Assembly: GCA_029448655.1 (NCBI GenBank) | Contig: JACCLO010000009.1 | Span: 1,302,001-1,366,000, forward strand | DNA from: Wolfiporia cocos | Lineage: Eukaryota; Basidiomycota; Agaricomycetes; Polyporales; Phaeolaceae | Length of the DNA stretch: 64,000 bases | Direction: 5' to 3' | Part shown: positions 11,201 through 23,100 of the stretch, piece after piece | Numbering within the stretch: position 1 is the first letter of the stretch | Layout: each line of letters opens with the position of its first letter | Program-made: the position numbers and the translations under genes | The notes under the pieces: generated by a model | Database searches by the model: none | What the model was told of the DNA's origin: nothing | What the model saw: the letters and a program-made list of their open reading frames with translations, nothing else

Positions 11201-13954
11201 TCGGGTCAAGTGCTCAGCGCTCAGGAATCGCCCGCGCTCATACACTCCTTTCGCCGATCTGAGTCCCCGGTCGTCACATCTCCGTATGGTCGGACGTGCC
11301 GAGCGACGGCAGCCCAGCTGTCAACGACGTAGCGTAGCGCCTTTGTCAGGCTTCGACTTCTGCCCCCACCCCGTACGTGGTCTGGGCGCGCAGCATCCCA
11401 AACCCCGACACAATTTGAGTTTGTCAAAGATGACTAACCCGCGTTTGGCGCGCACGACGGGGCGTCTGTGCCGTCATGCGCGGGGAGTACATCTTGCACT
11501 TGCACAATGAATGTGGTGCTCGGTGCCGCCACATGACGACTATAATCGAGAGCCAGCGTAACTTGCACAGGCAGACCTTGATCGTGGAGCAGGATTGGTC
11601 TGTGGGAGGGCTCTCAGTTTTGAGCGGAGGGTCAAGGACGACTGGTGCTTTTCACCACGACCGACCGTCTGTGACGGGTCAGAACGACCGTATGGGTCCG
11701 TCGGAGGGCGAGGCTAGTCGATTTGGATCGATGCGAATCGGATGCAGATGGTGTGATGGCGGATCACTCGATCACATACCGCCGATCGCTAATCGCGTTC
11801 TTGATTTGGGAAAAAGGCGCCTGCTGTGCACCGTCTCATACCTTGCGTACCTGCGCACGCATCTCGCTGGATCAGCATGGAATCCCCAAGAGAACGTCTA
11901 GTACTCGTACATCTGGACCAGCTAGGTTTCGATGTGCCATATGCGATATCGAAGGCTGCTCTGGCAATGCAATGTCTCCGACATTAATCATAGGCAACAC
12001 ACGGCACTTCGGCCGAGCTTTCGCGCGATATCAAAGGATCAGACGATCATGCCAAATGCGATTCAGTCTCTAGGCATAGAACACGCAATAGGGAGGTATC
12101 TAGGCTAGAGGAGAAAAGGCATCCGCATGAATGACTCGAGAATCCGTGGGACTGGATTTGATCGCGAGGCATTGTGAGTTCAAAAGCCAAATTCTCCAAC
12201 ATGCTAGCTGGGTATTGCGACGCGAGAATCTGCAATCCGGCAGTGCCCGTTTCCCCGGTAAGCCTGGGACTGTACGCCACCGCACGTGCTCGTATCCAAG
12301 CTGTACCTTTGTAGCGTTAGCCATAGTAAACAGGTGCCTGACGTACCTGACGTGTTGACTTGACTTTAAAGCTTCGTTGGCCGACAAGTAGTCAGCAAAC
12401 TCGTCCATTCCGGTCGTAATTGTCTGACGAGGAGAGTGAGTCCGCCTATCATTAAATTCACCTATCATCGCGGATCCCGGATTTCTGATACAGCGAATGG
12501 GTAGTCGGGTGGATGTGGACGCCGATTGCAACCATTACATAGAAGTATCAGGACAGGCGAGGCGCGTAAGCAAGTTGACGCCGTCCCACGGTATGTCGGG
12601 TGATATTACATAGCAGACACCTGCTGACCTGGACTTTTGCTATCAGACTGTGGCTTACAACCATCAGTCTAGCTGTGCATGTTATGAATGCCAGCAGCGC
12701 TTGTTGTAAGTTTGTTCCAGCGTCGGTGCAATGGAAGCAGCAGGTTACGAGATTCTTGGACGTCAGTTCTTGACCAGGATGCGATACTTGAGCTTGCAGA
12801 ATTCATGGAAGGAGGTTACAACGTGACGCACTTTCTAGAGTGTGTCACCGAACTAGATGGGTTTGATGGTCAAGCGAATAGAAGCTGTTATCGAACAAGC
12901 AGTGGTCACATGTTTTGACTAGGACTCGTCGAGATGGATTAGAACCGTATCGAATCATTAGATACAAAACTCAGAGCATTAGTCTGAGTCCTGAGCTTGA
13001 ATGCACGGCGCGTAACCTATTTGCAATCGTCGCTTTCCGGCTTGTCGGCGCTGCGCTACCCCGCTGCCTCGCAACACAACAGCCATCCCCACTATTCGGA
13101 CTTCCTGAAGATTTGATAGCTTTGTATCGGAGGATGTCGGCTGATACCAGCAGAACACACCGAAACGCACCCTCACGTATATCCAGTTTTAACTTGGAAG
13201 GATTCCAATCGGGTGGAACATGGTCCGGAGAGTTTGAGGACGACATCGGGGAAAGTAGAAGTGTACTAAATTGCTGAGTCAGGCATTCCGAGCGCTCAGT
13301 GGCGCGTTCAACGCATTTTAGTTGGTCCGTCATCAGTGACCTTGCATGGATCAAAAATCGGGTCAGTGACCAGGCATATCTTTGTGAATTATGAGAAACT
13401 GTCATATTCTATACCGGCCGGCACTGTTGCCTTTGCTACTGCATCTTATACAGTCTCTTTAGTGGTATGAGCAGTAACATTCAATTGAGGGAGTAAACTG
13501 GATTTTACTGTCAGTGATTCAGGGGTCAGTGTGACAGGCAAATCTGCAGCTTGCAAGTATTAACGTCTCGTGAGTCGGATCCACTGTACAACAAGAGCAG
13601 ATTCGCTGAACGAAAATTAGGATTCAGGTTTATCTGAAGTGAAGTCACAATTACGATGAGGGGGTACCCGGGCTAGTGCTCCACAGGCTTCTATTACCAC
13701 TGTCAGGGTCAGGGGAGACAAAATAATAAGCGCCACGACCATAATTAGCGTGTCCACATCTCCGACCATGATGCGGCGACCCAATCTTCACGGGCAGATG
13801 ACAGCGCACATCATTCTATTGGGATCGTGCTGAGAGTGCTCCTCTGTCATATCTGACGGAGCACCCGACTACCAGGATTGGGATTGGACTGAACAGATTG
13901 TCCCTACAGAGCCCTTCACAGGTGGTTACCTCCAGTTCCACGCACCGCGCATTA
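8201..13954. other. Long interval without a recognisable gene
   Basis: I find no protein family, no RNA gene and no intact mobile element in these 5.7 kb. Up to about 10.8 kb the sequence is GC-rich and open frames of 60-180 codons occur on both strands as expected by chance. Beyond about 10.8 kb base composition drops to near balance. The last 130 bp form the leader of DUF6534 copy A. Degenerate transposon remains or a non-coding RNA cannot be excluded. Confidence 0.45.
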
Positions 13955-15931
13955 ATGGGTGAACTCGACGCAACGTACGGCGCCGTCCTCATTGGAGTGT
14001 TCGCGTCTGCAGTGTATGCGCTCATCTTCAGCTACAGTACCGGTAAATATTGACGGGCCAACACAGGTTGTATGGAGTGACGAACGTACAGGTATATGTG
14101 TTCTTCAGAGAGTATCCCCGCGATGTCATCTGGAACAAAGTTGCCGTTTCGTGGCTTTGGTAAGCTAGCTGTAGTTGTGCAGAAATTTGTCCATAACTAT
14201 TACGTGTTTACAGGCTGCTTGATTCGGTGCACCTTGCACTGTGCTTCCACATGGTGTACTGGTATCTGATTACCAATTACGCCAACCCCACACAGCTTCT
14301 CCTTGTCGTATGGAGCTTCAAGGTATGTTGGCTATTATCGCATACGCAGAAATAATCCGTTCAGACCTGTTTATAAACCACCGCAGGCGCAAATCATTCT
14401 TGATGTGAGTATCACTAGGCGTCACAGCTGGATAAGGTAGGCTAATATCGCTCAATGGCAGTCGATTGTGGTGATTTCTGTGCATACGTTGGTTGCTGCG
14501 CCCGTCAGACCACTGCCTCCAGCTAACACATATACGAACGCAGGCTTTACGTGATTAGGGTGTGGAAACGTACGCAGAGTTTAAAAAACGCTGTCTACAG
14601 AGTGTAGGTCTCACTTCGTTCCTTTCAGTCAATGCGGTCGCTAGCAAAAAATTAGGGCTTGCCAAGCTTACCATGCCCATCCTTGTGGTATGCCGCTATA
14701 ACTCATCGATATCGGGGCACTCACGAGCGCTTTTGATAGAGCTTTGCTATGCTAGCCGGATATGGTGAGCGCTGTCACGTGCATTTGCACAGAGAAAGCC
14801 TTTAAGAGCACTTGCGCCACCCGCAGCCGCTGCTCTAGGTCAGTACATCCTGAATCACCGCATTTTCTTCAGCAGTCTGACTGCTACCCTGTATGTCAGT
14901 CCTTTGCTGGGCCATGTGAGCAAGATATCAAGCATGTAAGCAAACGTGGGGCGTGCTCACCACGAGACTATAGTACACGCTATTCCTATTATACGGAGTT
15001 CTCTGAACCTAAGAATATGGTGCGTATTCTGTCACAAAAGCCTTCTATTTGGCGTTACAATTTGACATAGCTTATAAATGGTGCGATCCGTGCACCATAT
15101 CAACCAGTGGGTTACGTACTATCCGCTGGCGACTGCTACTGCGGTCGACGCGGTCATTGCGACGTGCCTCTGCCGTCTACTGGTACGATGTAAAACGGGC
15201 TTTCGCGAGTGCGTCTCTTTTCAATGAGGCGTAATATATGAGCTAATGTATTTCAGAACTGACTCGATAATATCCCAGTTGATGTTTTACACCTTGAATA
15301 CCGGCTTTATCACGAGGTTCGCGCTCCTTAAAATCCACAATATACTCATAACCCATTACTTCGTTATCACGCAGCTTATGCTCACTACTGGCTATCGTTA
15401 TGGTAATTATCATCGTCGAGAATGATTAGCTCTAACCGCTCGCTCATGGACTTAACAGATGGCAGTATTTCCTCACGATTTTGCAATGATTTCTGTCGAG
15501 TTCTCGTTGACAAAAGGTGACTCAATTATAGTTCAGTTTGCATACTTGCAACTGCTCAGCATTATCATCCGAAGTGTACATCAATTCCTTCATGGCCATG
15601 TAAGTGCCTAAACATCTCGGCTGTTCGTTAGCCACTTCATCTGGACGTGCGCAGGTTCAACGCTCGGAAGTCCCTTCGTTTTTCTGGACCAAATCCAAAA
15701 GATTTATCCCCAAGATACTTGACTGCGACTGATACAAGTGATCGCACAAGCAACTCAGCGCTTAATAGCGAGCACGGCCACACGCATCCCTTCCCCGGAA
15801 AGAGCAGATACGGCCCAGATAGAGGCGCGGTAGCAGTAAAAATCAACAAGGATATCGTCTCAGAGGAGCTAGGCTATAAGAGACACGTCGAGAGAGATAA
15901 TGTGGAGCTTAATCCACTACCGAATCTGTAG
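13955..15931 (+). CDS. DUF6534-family membrane protein, copy A
   Basis: All 17 exons can be placed with GT-AG introns and one continuous frame (345 residues): 13955-14013, 14067-14159, 14214-14322, 14387-14404, 14462-14487, 14544-14569, 14629-14687, 14740-14764, 14827-14838, 14900-14915, 14974-15019, 15108-15208, 15257-15316, 15375-15402, 15459-15516, 15575-15599, 15655-15931. The protein begins MGELDATYGAVLIGVF, has about seven hydrophobic segments, a conserved VWSFK and FNARKSLR, and a polar C-terminal tail. DUF6534 proteins are seven-helix-like membrane proteins abundant in Agaricomycetes; no ligand or activity is known. Exon boundaries and phases equal those of copies B, C and D. Exon 9 is only 12 nt and exon 10 only 16 nt. 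Confidence 0.88.
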
Positions 15932-16487
15932 AGGTCCCACTCAAAATGCGGAGCAAAAGCTCAAGAAAGCTTCGATTGATTCCAACCATGCTTTTCATTC
16001 CACATTAGAGACTGATAGTAATAGATATCACGTACTGTAGCCGTGAGAAATCGGCAGCGGTGCATGGAACTTATCTCTATCGGTGTAAATAGCTATTGTG
16101 ACATCTGAAATGTAGGCATAAATCACTGCCTGATCGTTTCCTGTAGGCGGCGGGCATGCGGGAGTCCGATAAAAGATATATACTTTTGGCCGTGACAATC
16201 ACTTGTGGTGGATTGAATCAGACGCTTGCCGATCGGAATATAATCAATTCATGGTTTCGCCTTCATGCAGAGACATTTTCAGATATTTCTCTTGTGGAGT
16301 TGCGTGGTGCAAAAACTTAAGTGGTTTGCATTCTATAAAATGATAGTTGACTTGTTCAAGGGCATTGACATATAATTGAATGCTGTCCAGACTCAGAAGC
16401 TTGTAGCTCCGGTCGGGCTGTCTCAAGCGCAGTTAAGGTCATACTTAGCTCTGATCGACATACCGTCCATACTGTATCTGGTACGTA
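15932..16487. other. Interval between copy A and the DDE transposon
   Basis: Presumed 3' UTR of copy A followed by AT-rich sequence. A 60-codon minus-strand frame at 16244-16426 has no recognisable features. I see no gene. Confidence 0.5.
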
Positions 16488-16728
16488 CAGTCGCGAACAA
16501 GCAAACCCCGCCAAATTGCTGGGGCGCCAACGATAATTTCTAGAGGAATTCTGAGCACGGATATGAACTCGGACAGCTCGAAAATGTCTAAAACCGGTGG
16601 AATCAGATTTTTCCCACGCCTTTTGAGAACTGCCAATTTTTGGGACCCAAAAATTTGCTAGGCGCCCGTAAGTTTAGCAGAATACGAGTGCTTTCAGCAC
16701 AAGATACATCGTAATATTAGTTCAATAC

Positions 16729-17111
16729 TGACAAGGCCACTAAAACCTTAGAGCGAACTGAGGAGAGCGAAGTGGATGAACGCCAAGTTCAGACTGGGGT
16801 TACCAGCTGAACGAGGCCTACTATTATACTAGTAAGCTGTTTGTACATGTTTGTACTATAATGACCATATATGGTAACTAGGGAGTCTGGTGCGAGACTA
16901 AGGTAGGGGTCTAAGCCAGACTCTGAAACATAGAAGCGTAGGATATATCAAATACGTAGCGGTCATCGTGGCCGTGTGGGAACCAGGCCTTGTATCGTTG
17001 TCTAGGCGTTATTGGGCTCCTTCCATGGTATGATCCGGGCCTGGCTGGGCTTGGGGACTCGGGGGACCGGATCGTCTTCGTTGTTGTTAGGGAAAGCTTT
17101 TGCCCGTGACA
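16729..17111 (-). repeat. 3' LTR of the Gypsy element
   Basis: 383 bp, identical to the other LTR except for one base seen by eye. The polyprotein stop codon (17002) lies inside this LTR. Confidence 0.95.
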
Positions 17112-20100
17112 TCACCCCCCCTTTAAGTTCCTCGTCCCGAGGAGTCATCGTAAATATCGTTGCGTACTCGCCCGGTGGCCTAGGAATGACGAAGTCGCCT
17201 GCTCCTTTTTGTGATGAGAAGTTGAACTCACGCGTCATTTTGTGGATGTACACGACCGGGTAGTCGTAGTATGTAATACCATCGGGCTTCTTGCGTTCGA
17301 TGGGGCGGTGTACTTCGATTAAATGCGTTGCGATGTAAGTTTCTGGGTTTACAGGAATAAAGAACTGCACCGGTTTGTCGTGCCACCAGCGTATTTTGGG
17401 ACGCTCTCGCTCCATGAGTACATCCAGGCTGGCATGCATGGCGCAGACTACGGTGAGTCCGTATTTCTTTAATACAGAGTAGTGAGGTATGTCCTCTTCT
17501 GTGGGGTCGACGACTTTGGTGTCGCCGTCGGTAATGGTTCTATTTTTCCATTGTACCCCCGGTGCTCGTGGATTCTGTTCGTAAAATGTATCAGCCTGGG
17601 AGTGGTCCACATCTCGCTTACGCTCCCAGGTTCTTGATCCATCCGACCACTGCACTTCGTATTCCACTCGCCCGCGTTCTTCGCGCGACTGGATTATCTT
17701 CGTTGCCGTTATCTGCGTCTCCGGCGTTGGTAGAATTCTTTGTTGTTCGAATTCTGGTTCGTGGTAGGGGGTGAGTAATATCTCGTTAAACACCGGGTGT
17801 ATACCCCGCATGTCAGGTGTCAATGTTAGCCTGTATGCGCCCATGCCTATCTTGGCAGCTACTGGGTACGGTCCGTATCGCTTCGGGGATACTTTTCGCG
17901 ATGGGGTGCCCATGTGAAGGTTGGTGCCGTCGAGCCAGACCTTGTCTCCGACCTCGTATTTTCTCGAGGGTTGTCGTCGACAGTCGGCGTATTTCTTCAT
18001 GGCAGCCTTGGGGAGATCTATGCTTTCCGCCGCCTTCATCTGTACGTCTTTCAGGTGGTCAGCCCAGTTCTCTGCGGATAGGGACATATCGACTTCCATC
18101 GGAACGTTGGATCCTGTGTTCGGCTCGTATCCGTGCGTTATGAAGAATGGTGATTGTCTTGTCGACGCATTCTGATGTGTGTTGTACGCGAACGTGGCCG
18201 TAGGCAACAGGTCCGCCCAGTTGGTATGGTTTCTGTTGGCAAAGAGGCGTAGGTATACTTCCAATTCCTGGTTCATCCGCTCGGTTTGTCCGTCGGTCTG
18301 TGGATGATACGCAGTGGATGGGTTTCCTTCGATCCCGAGCTTCTTATACGTGTCTTTGATGAATTCGGACACGAACTGGGGGCCCCTATCGCTGAACACC
18401 TTCTTGGGGATGCCATGTTGGGTTACGATGTGTTTGATGAGCAGGTTAGCCCATCCTTCGGCCGTTAGTTTATCGGTCGTTTCGATCGCGGTTGTCCATT
18501 TTGACATCATGTCGACAATGACGAGGATGGCGTTCTTGCCCCGTACCTCGGGGAAGCCTGTGATCATGTCGACCGATATGTTCTCCCAACTCCTCGTTGG
18601 CGTTGGATTGGGGTTGAGGGGTGCCGCTCGCTTAGCGTGATCTACTTTGATCGATTGGCACTTTACGCACCCTCGGACGTATAACGTCACATCTCTCCTC
18701 ATGTGCGGCCACCAGTACGATTTGTGAATGGTGGTAAGCGTGCGGTCTCTGCCCGGGTGTCCTGCCAACAACGAGTCGTGGTGCGACAATATGATGTCGC
18801 CCTTGAGTTCTGCGTCGTTGGGGATGACCAGCTTTCCTTTTCTGTAGGCTAGTCCCTCTTTGAATACGATATTTGCGTCTAAACCGTAGTCGTAGAGAGC
18901 CTTTTGGGCTTCAACTTTTGCTTTTATTGTTTCGGTGGAGATGAAACTTAGCTTTTCGATTTCATCCACCCCCTCTTCAGGCTGTTCGTCCCCGAACAGA
19001 TGTGGTTTGAGGACTACTTGTCCCTCGAGGTGTTCCTTTCCGTCGTCCCAGTCGATGCGGCGTGAGAGTGGGTCGGCACGTATGTTCTTCGTACCAGGGA
19101 TGTGCGTGAGCTTGATGTCGAACTCTTGTAATTCGGTCATCCATCGTGCTTGTCGTGGATTGATCTTCTGGGGCGTTTTGAAGTACTCCAGGTTTTTGTG
19201 ATCGCTCCAGACCTCGGTTGCGTCAGCGGATCCCTGTATGAAGTGTCGCCACTCATCTAATGCTCGCATGATGGCGAGGAGTTCCCTGTCGTATATCTCG
19301 TAGTTCTTTTCCGCGGGCGTGAAACCCTTGGAGAGATAGGCGATGGGTCTCCAGATCGACTCTTGTCGTTGTAAGAGTACGGCGCCTGTAGCGAAGTCGG
19401 AGGCGTCAGCTTCGATCCGGAAAGGGTCTGTGTCTGTGGGTGATCCCAGGATGGGGGCCTCTGTAAACAACCTCTTCATGAGATTGAACGTGTCTTGTTC
19501 GGCCTTGTCCCATTTGAACGGGACGTCCGCTGTTAGGGCGATTAGTGGTCGCGCCAATGTACTGTACCCCTTGATGAATCGGCGGTAGAAGTTGGCGAAC
19601 CCTAAAAAGCTCTGTACCTCCTTCCTGTTCTTTGGCGTCGGCCACAGGGTGATGCCTTGGACCTTTACCGGGTCCATCTTGATGCTGCCGTGTGAGATGA
19701 TGTGGCCCAGGTATTCGACCTCGGCTTTTTCGAACTCGCATTTCTCCGGCTTGCACGTTAGTTTGTGTTCGCGTAGTACCTCGAGTACCTTGCGTGTGAT
19801 GAGTCGGTGTTCTTCGAGAGTTTCGGTGAAGATCAGTATGTCGTCTAGATATACGATGACCTTTCCTTGTAGTATGAGTTCTCGGAAGATGTCGTTCATC
19901 ATCGTCTGGAACGTGCTTGGTGCGTTGCACATTCCAAAAAACATGACGAGGGGGTCGTATAACCCTCTGTTGGTTATGAACGCACCCTTCTCCTCGTCTC
20001 CTTCAGCGATGCGGATGTTAGTGTATCCCCATCTGACGTCGAGTTTGCTGAAGAACTTAGCTCGTTTGAGCTTGTTAAGTAGCTCGCTAATCAGAGGTAA

Positions 20101-23100
20101 CGGATACTTGTTTTTCTTCGTCATCTGATTTAGCTTGCGGTAATCCTGTATGGGTCGTAATTTGCCGTCTTTCTTTTTTACGAAGAAGAATGGCGCGCCC
20201 CAAGGCGACTTGGATGGTCGTATGCGACCGGTGCGCAGTTGTTCCTCCAGGAACTCGTCCAATACCTTCTGTTGTTGTGGCGAGAGGGGATATATCTTAC
20301 CGCAGAAAGGTTTGGCGTCCGGTAGGAGTTCGACCGCATGGTCCCATGGTCGTCGGTCGGGGAGCTTGTCGAACTCGCCTTCCTCGAAAACGTCTTTGAA
20401 GTCGTGTAGATGTTCGGGCACGACTTCTTCGAACGTTTTTGCTTCCGTTGTTTTCTTTGCTGCGATGTCCATTTCTGTGGCTTTCACAGCAGCAATTTGT
20501 TCCGAAGTAACAGGGTAGACATCACCTCGTAGTGCAGTCTCCCCCGCTTCCCATATCTCGAGTCGGTTGCGAATGTGTTCTTTGCATTCGCTGGCGTATC
20601 TAAGCCATACCGTGGCATCAATCATAAACACTTGATCTCCTTCTTCGAGGTGCTCGTGTTCGCAATCGCACTTGTCAAAATCGATTGCCTTCTTCCTCCA
20701 GTCGATGGTGGGGTTGTGTTGTTCCAACCAATCGAACCCTAGAAAGATGTCGTGCGAGCCTAGCTTGCTCACATTGAATCTACGATTTTCGAGATGCGTA
20801 CCAATTTGGATTTGCATCTCAACGAAGTGCGTCATGGTGCCCCCTCCATTAGGACTACCGTCAGCGTTTTGTACGCGTACAGGTCGTTCTAGTGGTTGGA
20901 TGTTGAGTTCGTGTTTCTGGGCGAACTCGTAGTCGACCACCGATCCTGTGGATCCTGAATCGATAAGGGCGGTGGTTGTGATGGTGCGTTCGTGTGGACT
21001 GTGGATCATGACGGGGACTGCTATCTGTCGTCCACGTCTTCCTTGTCCAAACACGACGTGAGTTCCTCGGATCTTGTCTGTGGATCCGAAGCCTGCTGTA
21101 CCACGCGTTGTCTCACGGATACGTTTGACAATTTTGACGCGGGGGTTTTTGTTCTGCTCCAGGATCAGTTGGGCGATCCTATCCTTGTAGTTGACGACTA
21201 AGTCTGTGTCGGAATGATTTATTAGCATAACGACTAGTCGGCCGGTGTAATCTTGATCGATTACACCGGCCAAGACGTCAATTCCTTTGTTCGCCAGCCC
21301 TGATCTAGGGGCGATGCGACCGTAAACTCCATCGGGCATCCTTATTTTTATGCCAGTATCGATGTTTTCTTTTCCGTGAGCAGGGACGATGGTTTCTTCA
21401 GCTGAGTATAAGTCGTACCCAGCTGCTTCGTCGCTCTTCTGCTCAGGAGCTGTGGCTCGCGGATCATCTAGGTAGATGTCCAGAGTCTCTGTCTTTTTCT
21501 TAACGCGGCGAATCTTCCTTTTCTTTGGTTGATTGCTCGCGTTTTTCATTTCTATGTCCTCAGAGACGACGATGGGTTCTGTATCCACATTCATTCTGTC
21601 GTCTAAAGAGGAATTAAGCCCCGGTTTATCCCCCGGGCGAGCCGTGGATTCACGGAGCTCCTCTTGGGCTGTACAAAAGGAATCTTCACTATATACAGAA
21701 CTCGCATCGTCGTCTGAATAATCTGAGCCCCCCGCTTGACTCATAATGTCCATCGCAGAGCCGTACACTTCTTGGTCATCGTCGTCGCTTACTTCTTCGA
21801 CGTTGAGAAGGTGAAAACGATTCGAGGCGATCTTGCTTACCTCCGTCTTCTTGGAGTCTTTCGACTCCTCTTCGTATTCGGCAGCCATGCGCTGCCACTC
21901 TTCGTCGGTTAGCTCTCGAAGCTGCTGCTTAGCGGGCTTCGAGCCAGATGGCCGAGTTTGAGTAGTGCTGCTTGTAGCGGCCGCGTAGGACTTGCCCGGC
22001 GTATACTTATATCCTGCATCGCGCATGGGGATATGCCAGGTTGGCGAGGTGCAGGCGGAGGTAGGTCGTTCGCCCATCTTCTTCTGGCAGTACTTGCACA
22101 GGCGATCGGCGGCAGGGGAGTCGTAGACTTTTTTGGGGGTGTTGGAGTCTTTCTTTTTCTCCTTACCCTTGGTCTTTGCCTCCTCGTTCTTTTGCTCCGC
22201 GCGATCCTGAGCGCGTCTCCACAGGGCTTGGTCGAAGTCCATGATGGCCTCCTTCCAAGGTTGGTACCTTTTGGGTACCGGCACCTTCCTGTGGTGGAAG
22301 TCGCGCTGTGTCGAGAACGATGCGTAGACCGGTTCGTAGACGGAGGAGGGTACGTTTTTCTCTACCGCCTGCAGGACGAACTCGTTGTCCATATCCACTC
22401 CTGCTTCTCGGCACAGCGTTTCGATCTCGGTGAAGTATTCGTTCGACTTACCGAATACCATCTTGAGAGCGGTGAGTTGTCGTCGCGCTCGCTTTTCCCT
22501 GTCAGGGTCCTCGAATCTAGTGAAGAGCTCCTGTTTAAAGAAATCAAAGTGGATCTCCCACCACCCGGTTTCTTCGTTGAAGTAGGTTGCGAACATGTTT
22601 GCGAACCATTGGTCTACCTTGTCGCCTCTGATGTACGACATCGCGCATTCGATGCGGTCGTGCGACGTTTCCATGTACTGACGCTGCGAGGCTAAGTACT
22701 GGATCATCCTCATCCACCAGTCGCGGAACTTGACTTTGTCGTCGTCGAAGATAGGTGGTTCCTTCACCGTTCGCCTCCGAGACTGGGTGTATGTGGGTGG
22801 GTTGCGCGATGCTGGAATTGGTGTGAAGGTTTCGCGGCGTCTTTCGCTGACCTGTGGTATTTGCCATTTAGGCGGTACGTTACGCTGCTCTCGCGACCTG
22901 AGGATATCGAACTCCCCTTGGTACGCGGGTTCCATGTCTAGTGCGTGGTATCCTGAGCGGGTTTTCGGGCTGGGAGCCGGAGCGCGTTCCGGTGGTGGTA
23001 GGGTGTTGTTCATGCGTTTGTTGGGCGACGGCGTGTCGGAGTCCTCGTCGAGAGGGGCGAGTCGCTCTGCCGCTCGTCTTTCCATGTCGCGGGTCTTATG

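Noticed and set aside
14544..14630. Longer exon 6 in copy A reaching into AGTTTAAAAAACGC
   Set aside because: It would leave a 25-nt intron or a stop. Ending at W-K-C, as in B, C and D, gives a 59-nt intron and keeps the frame.
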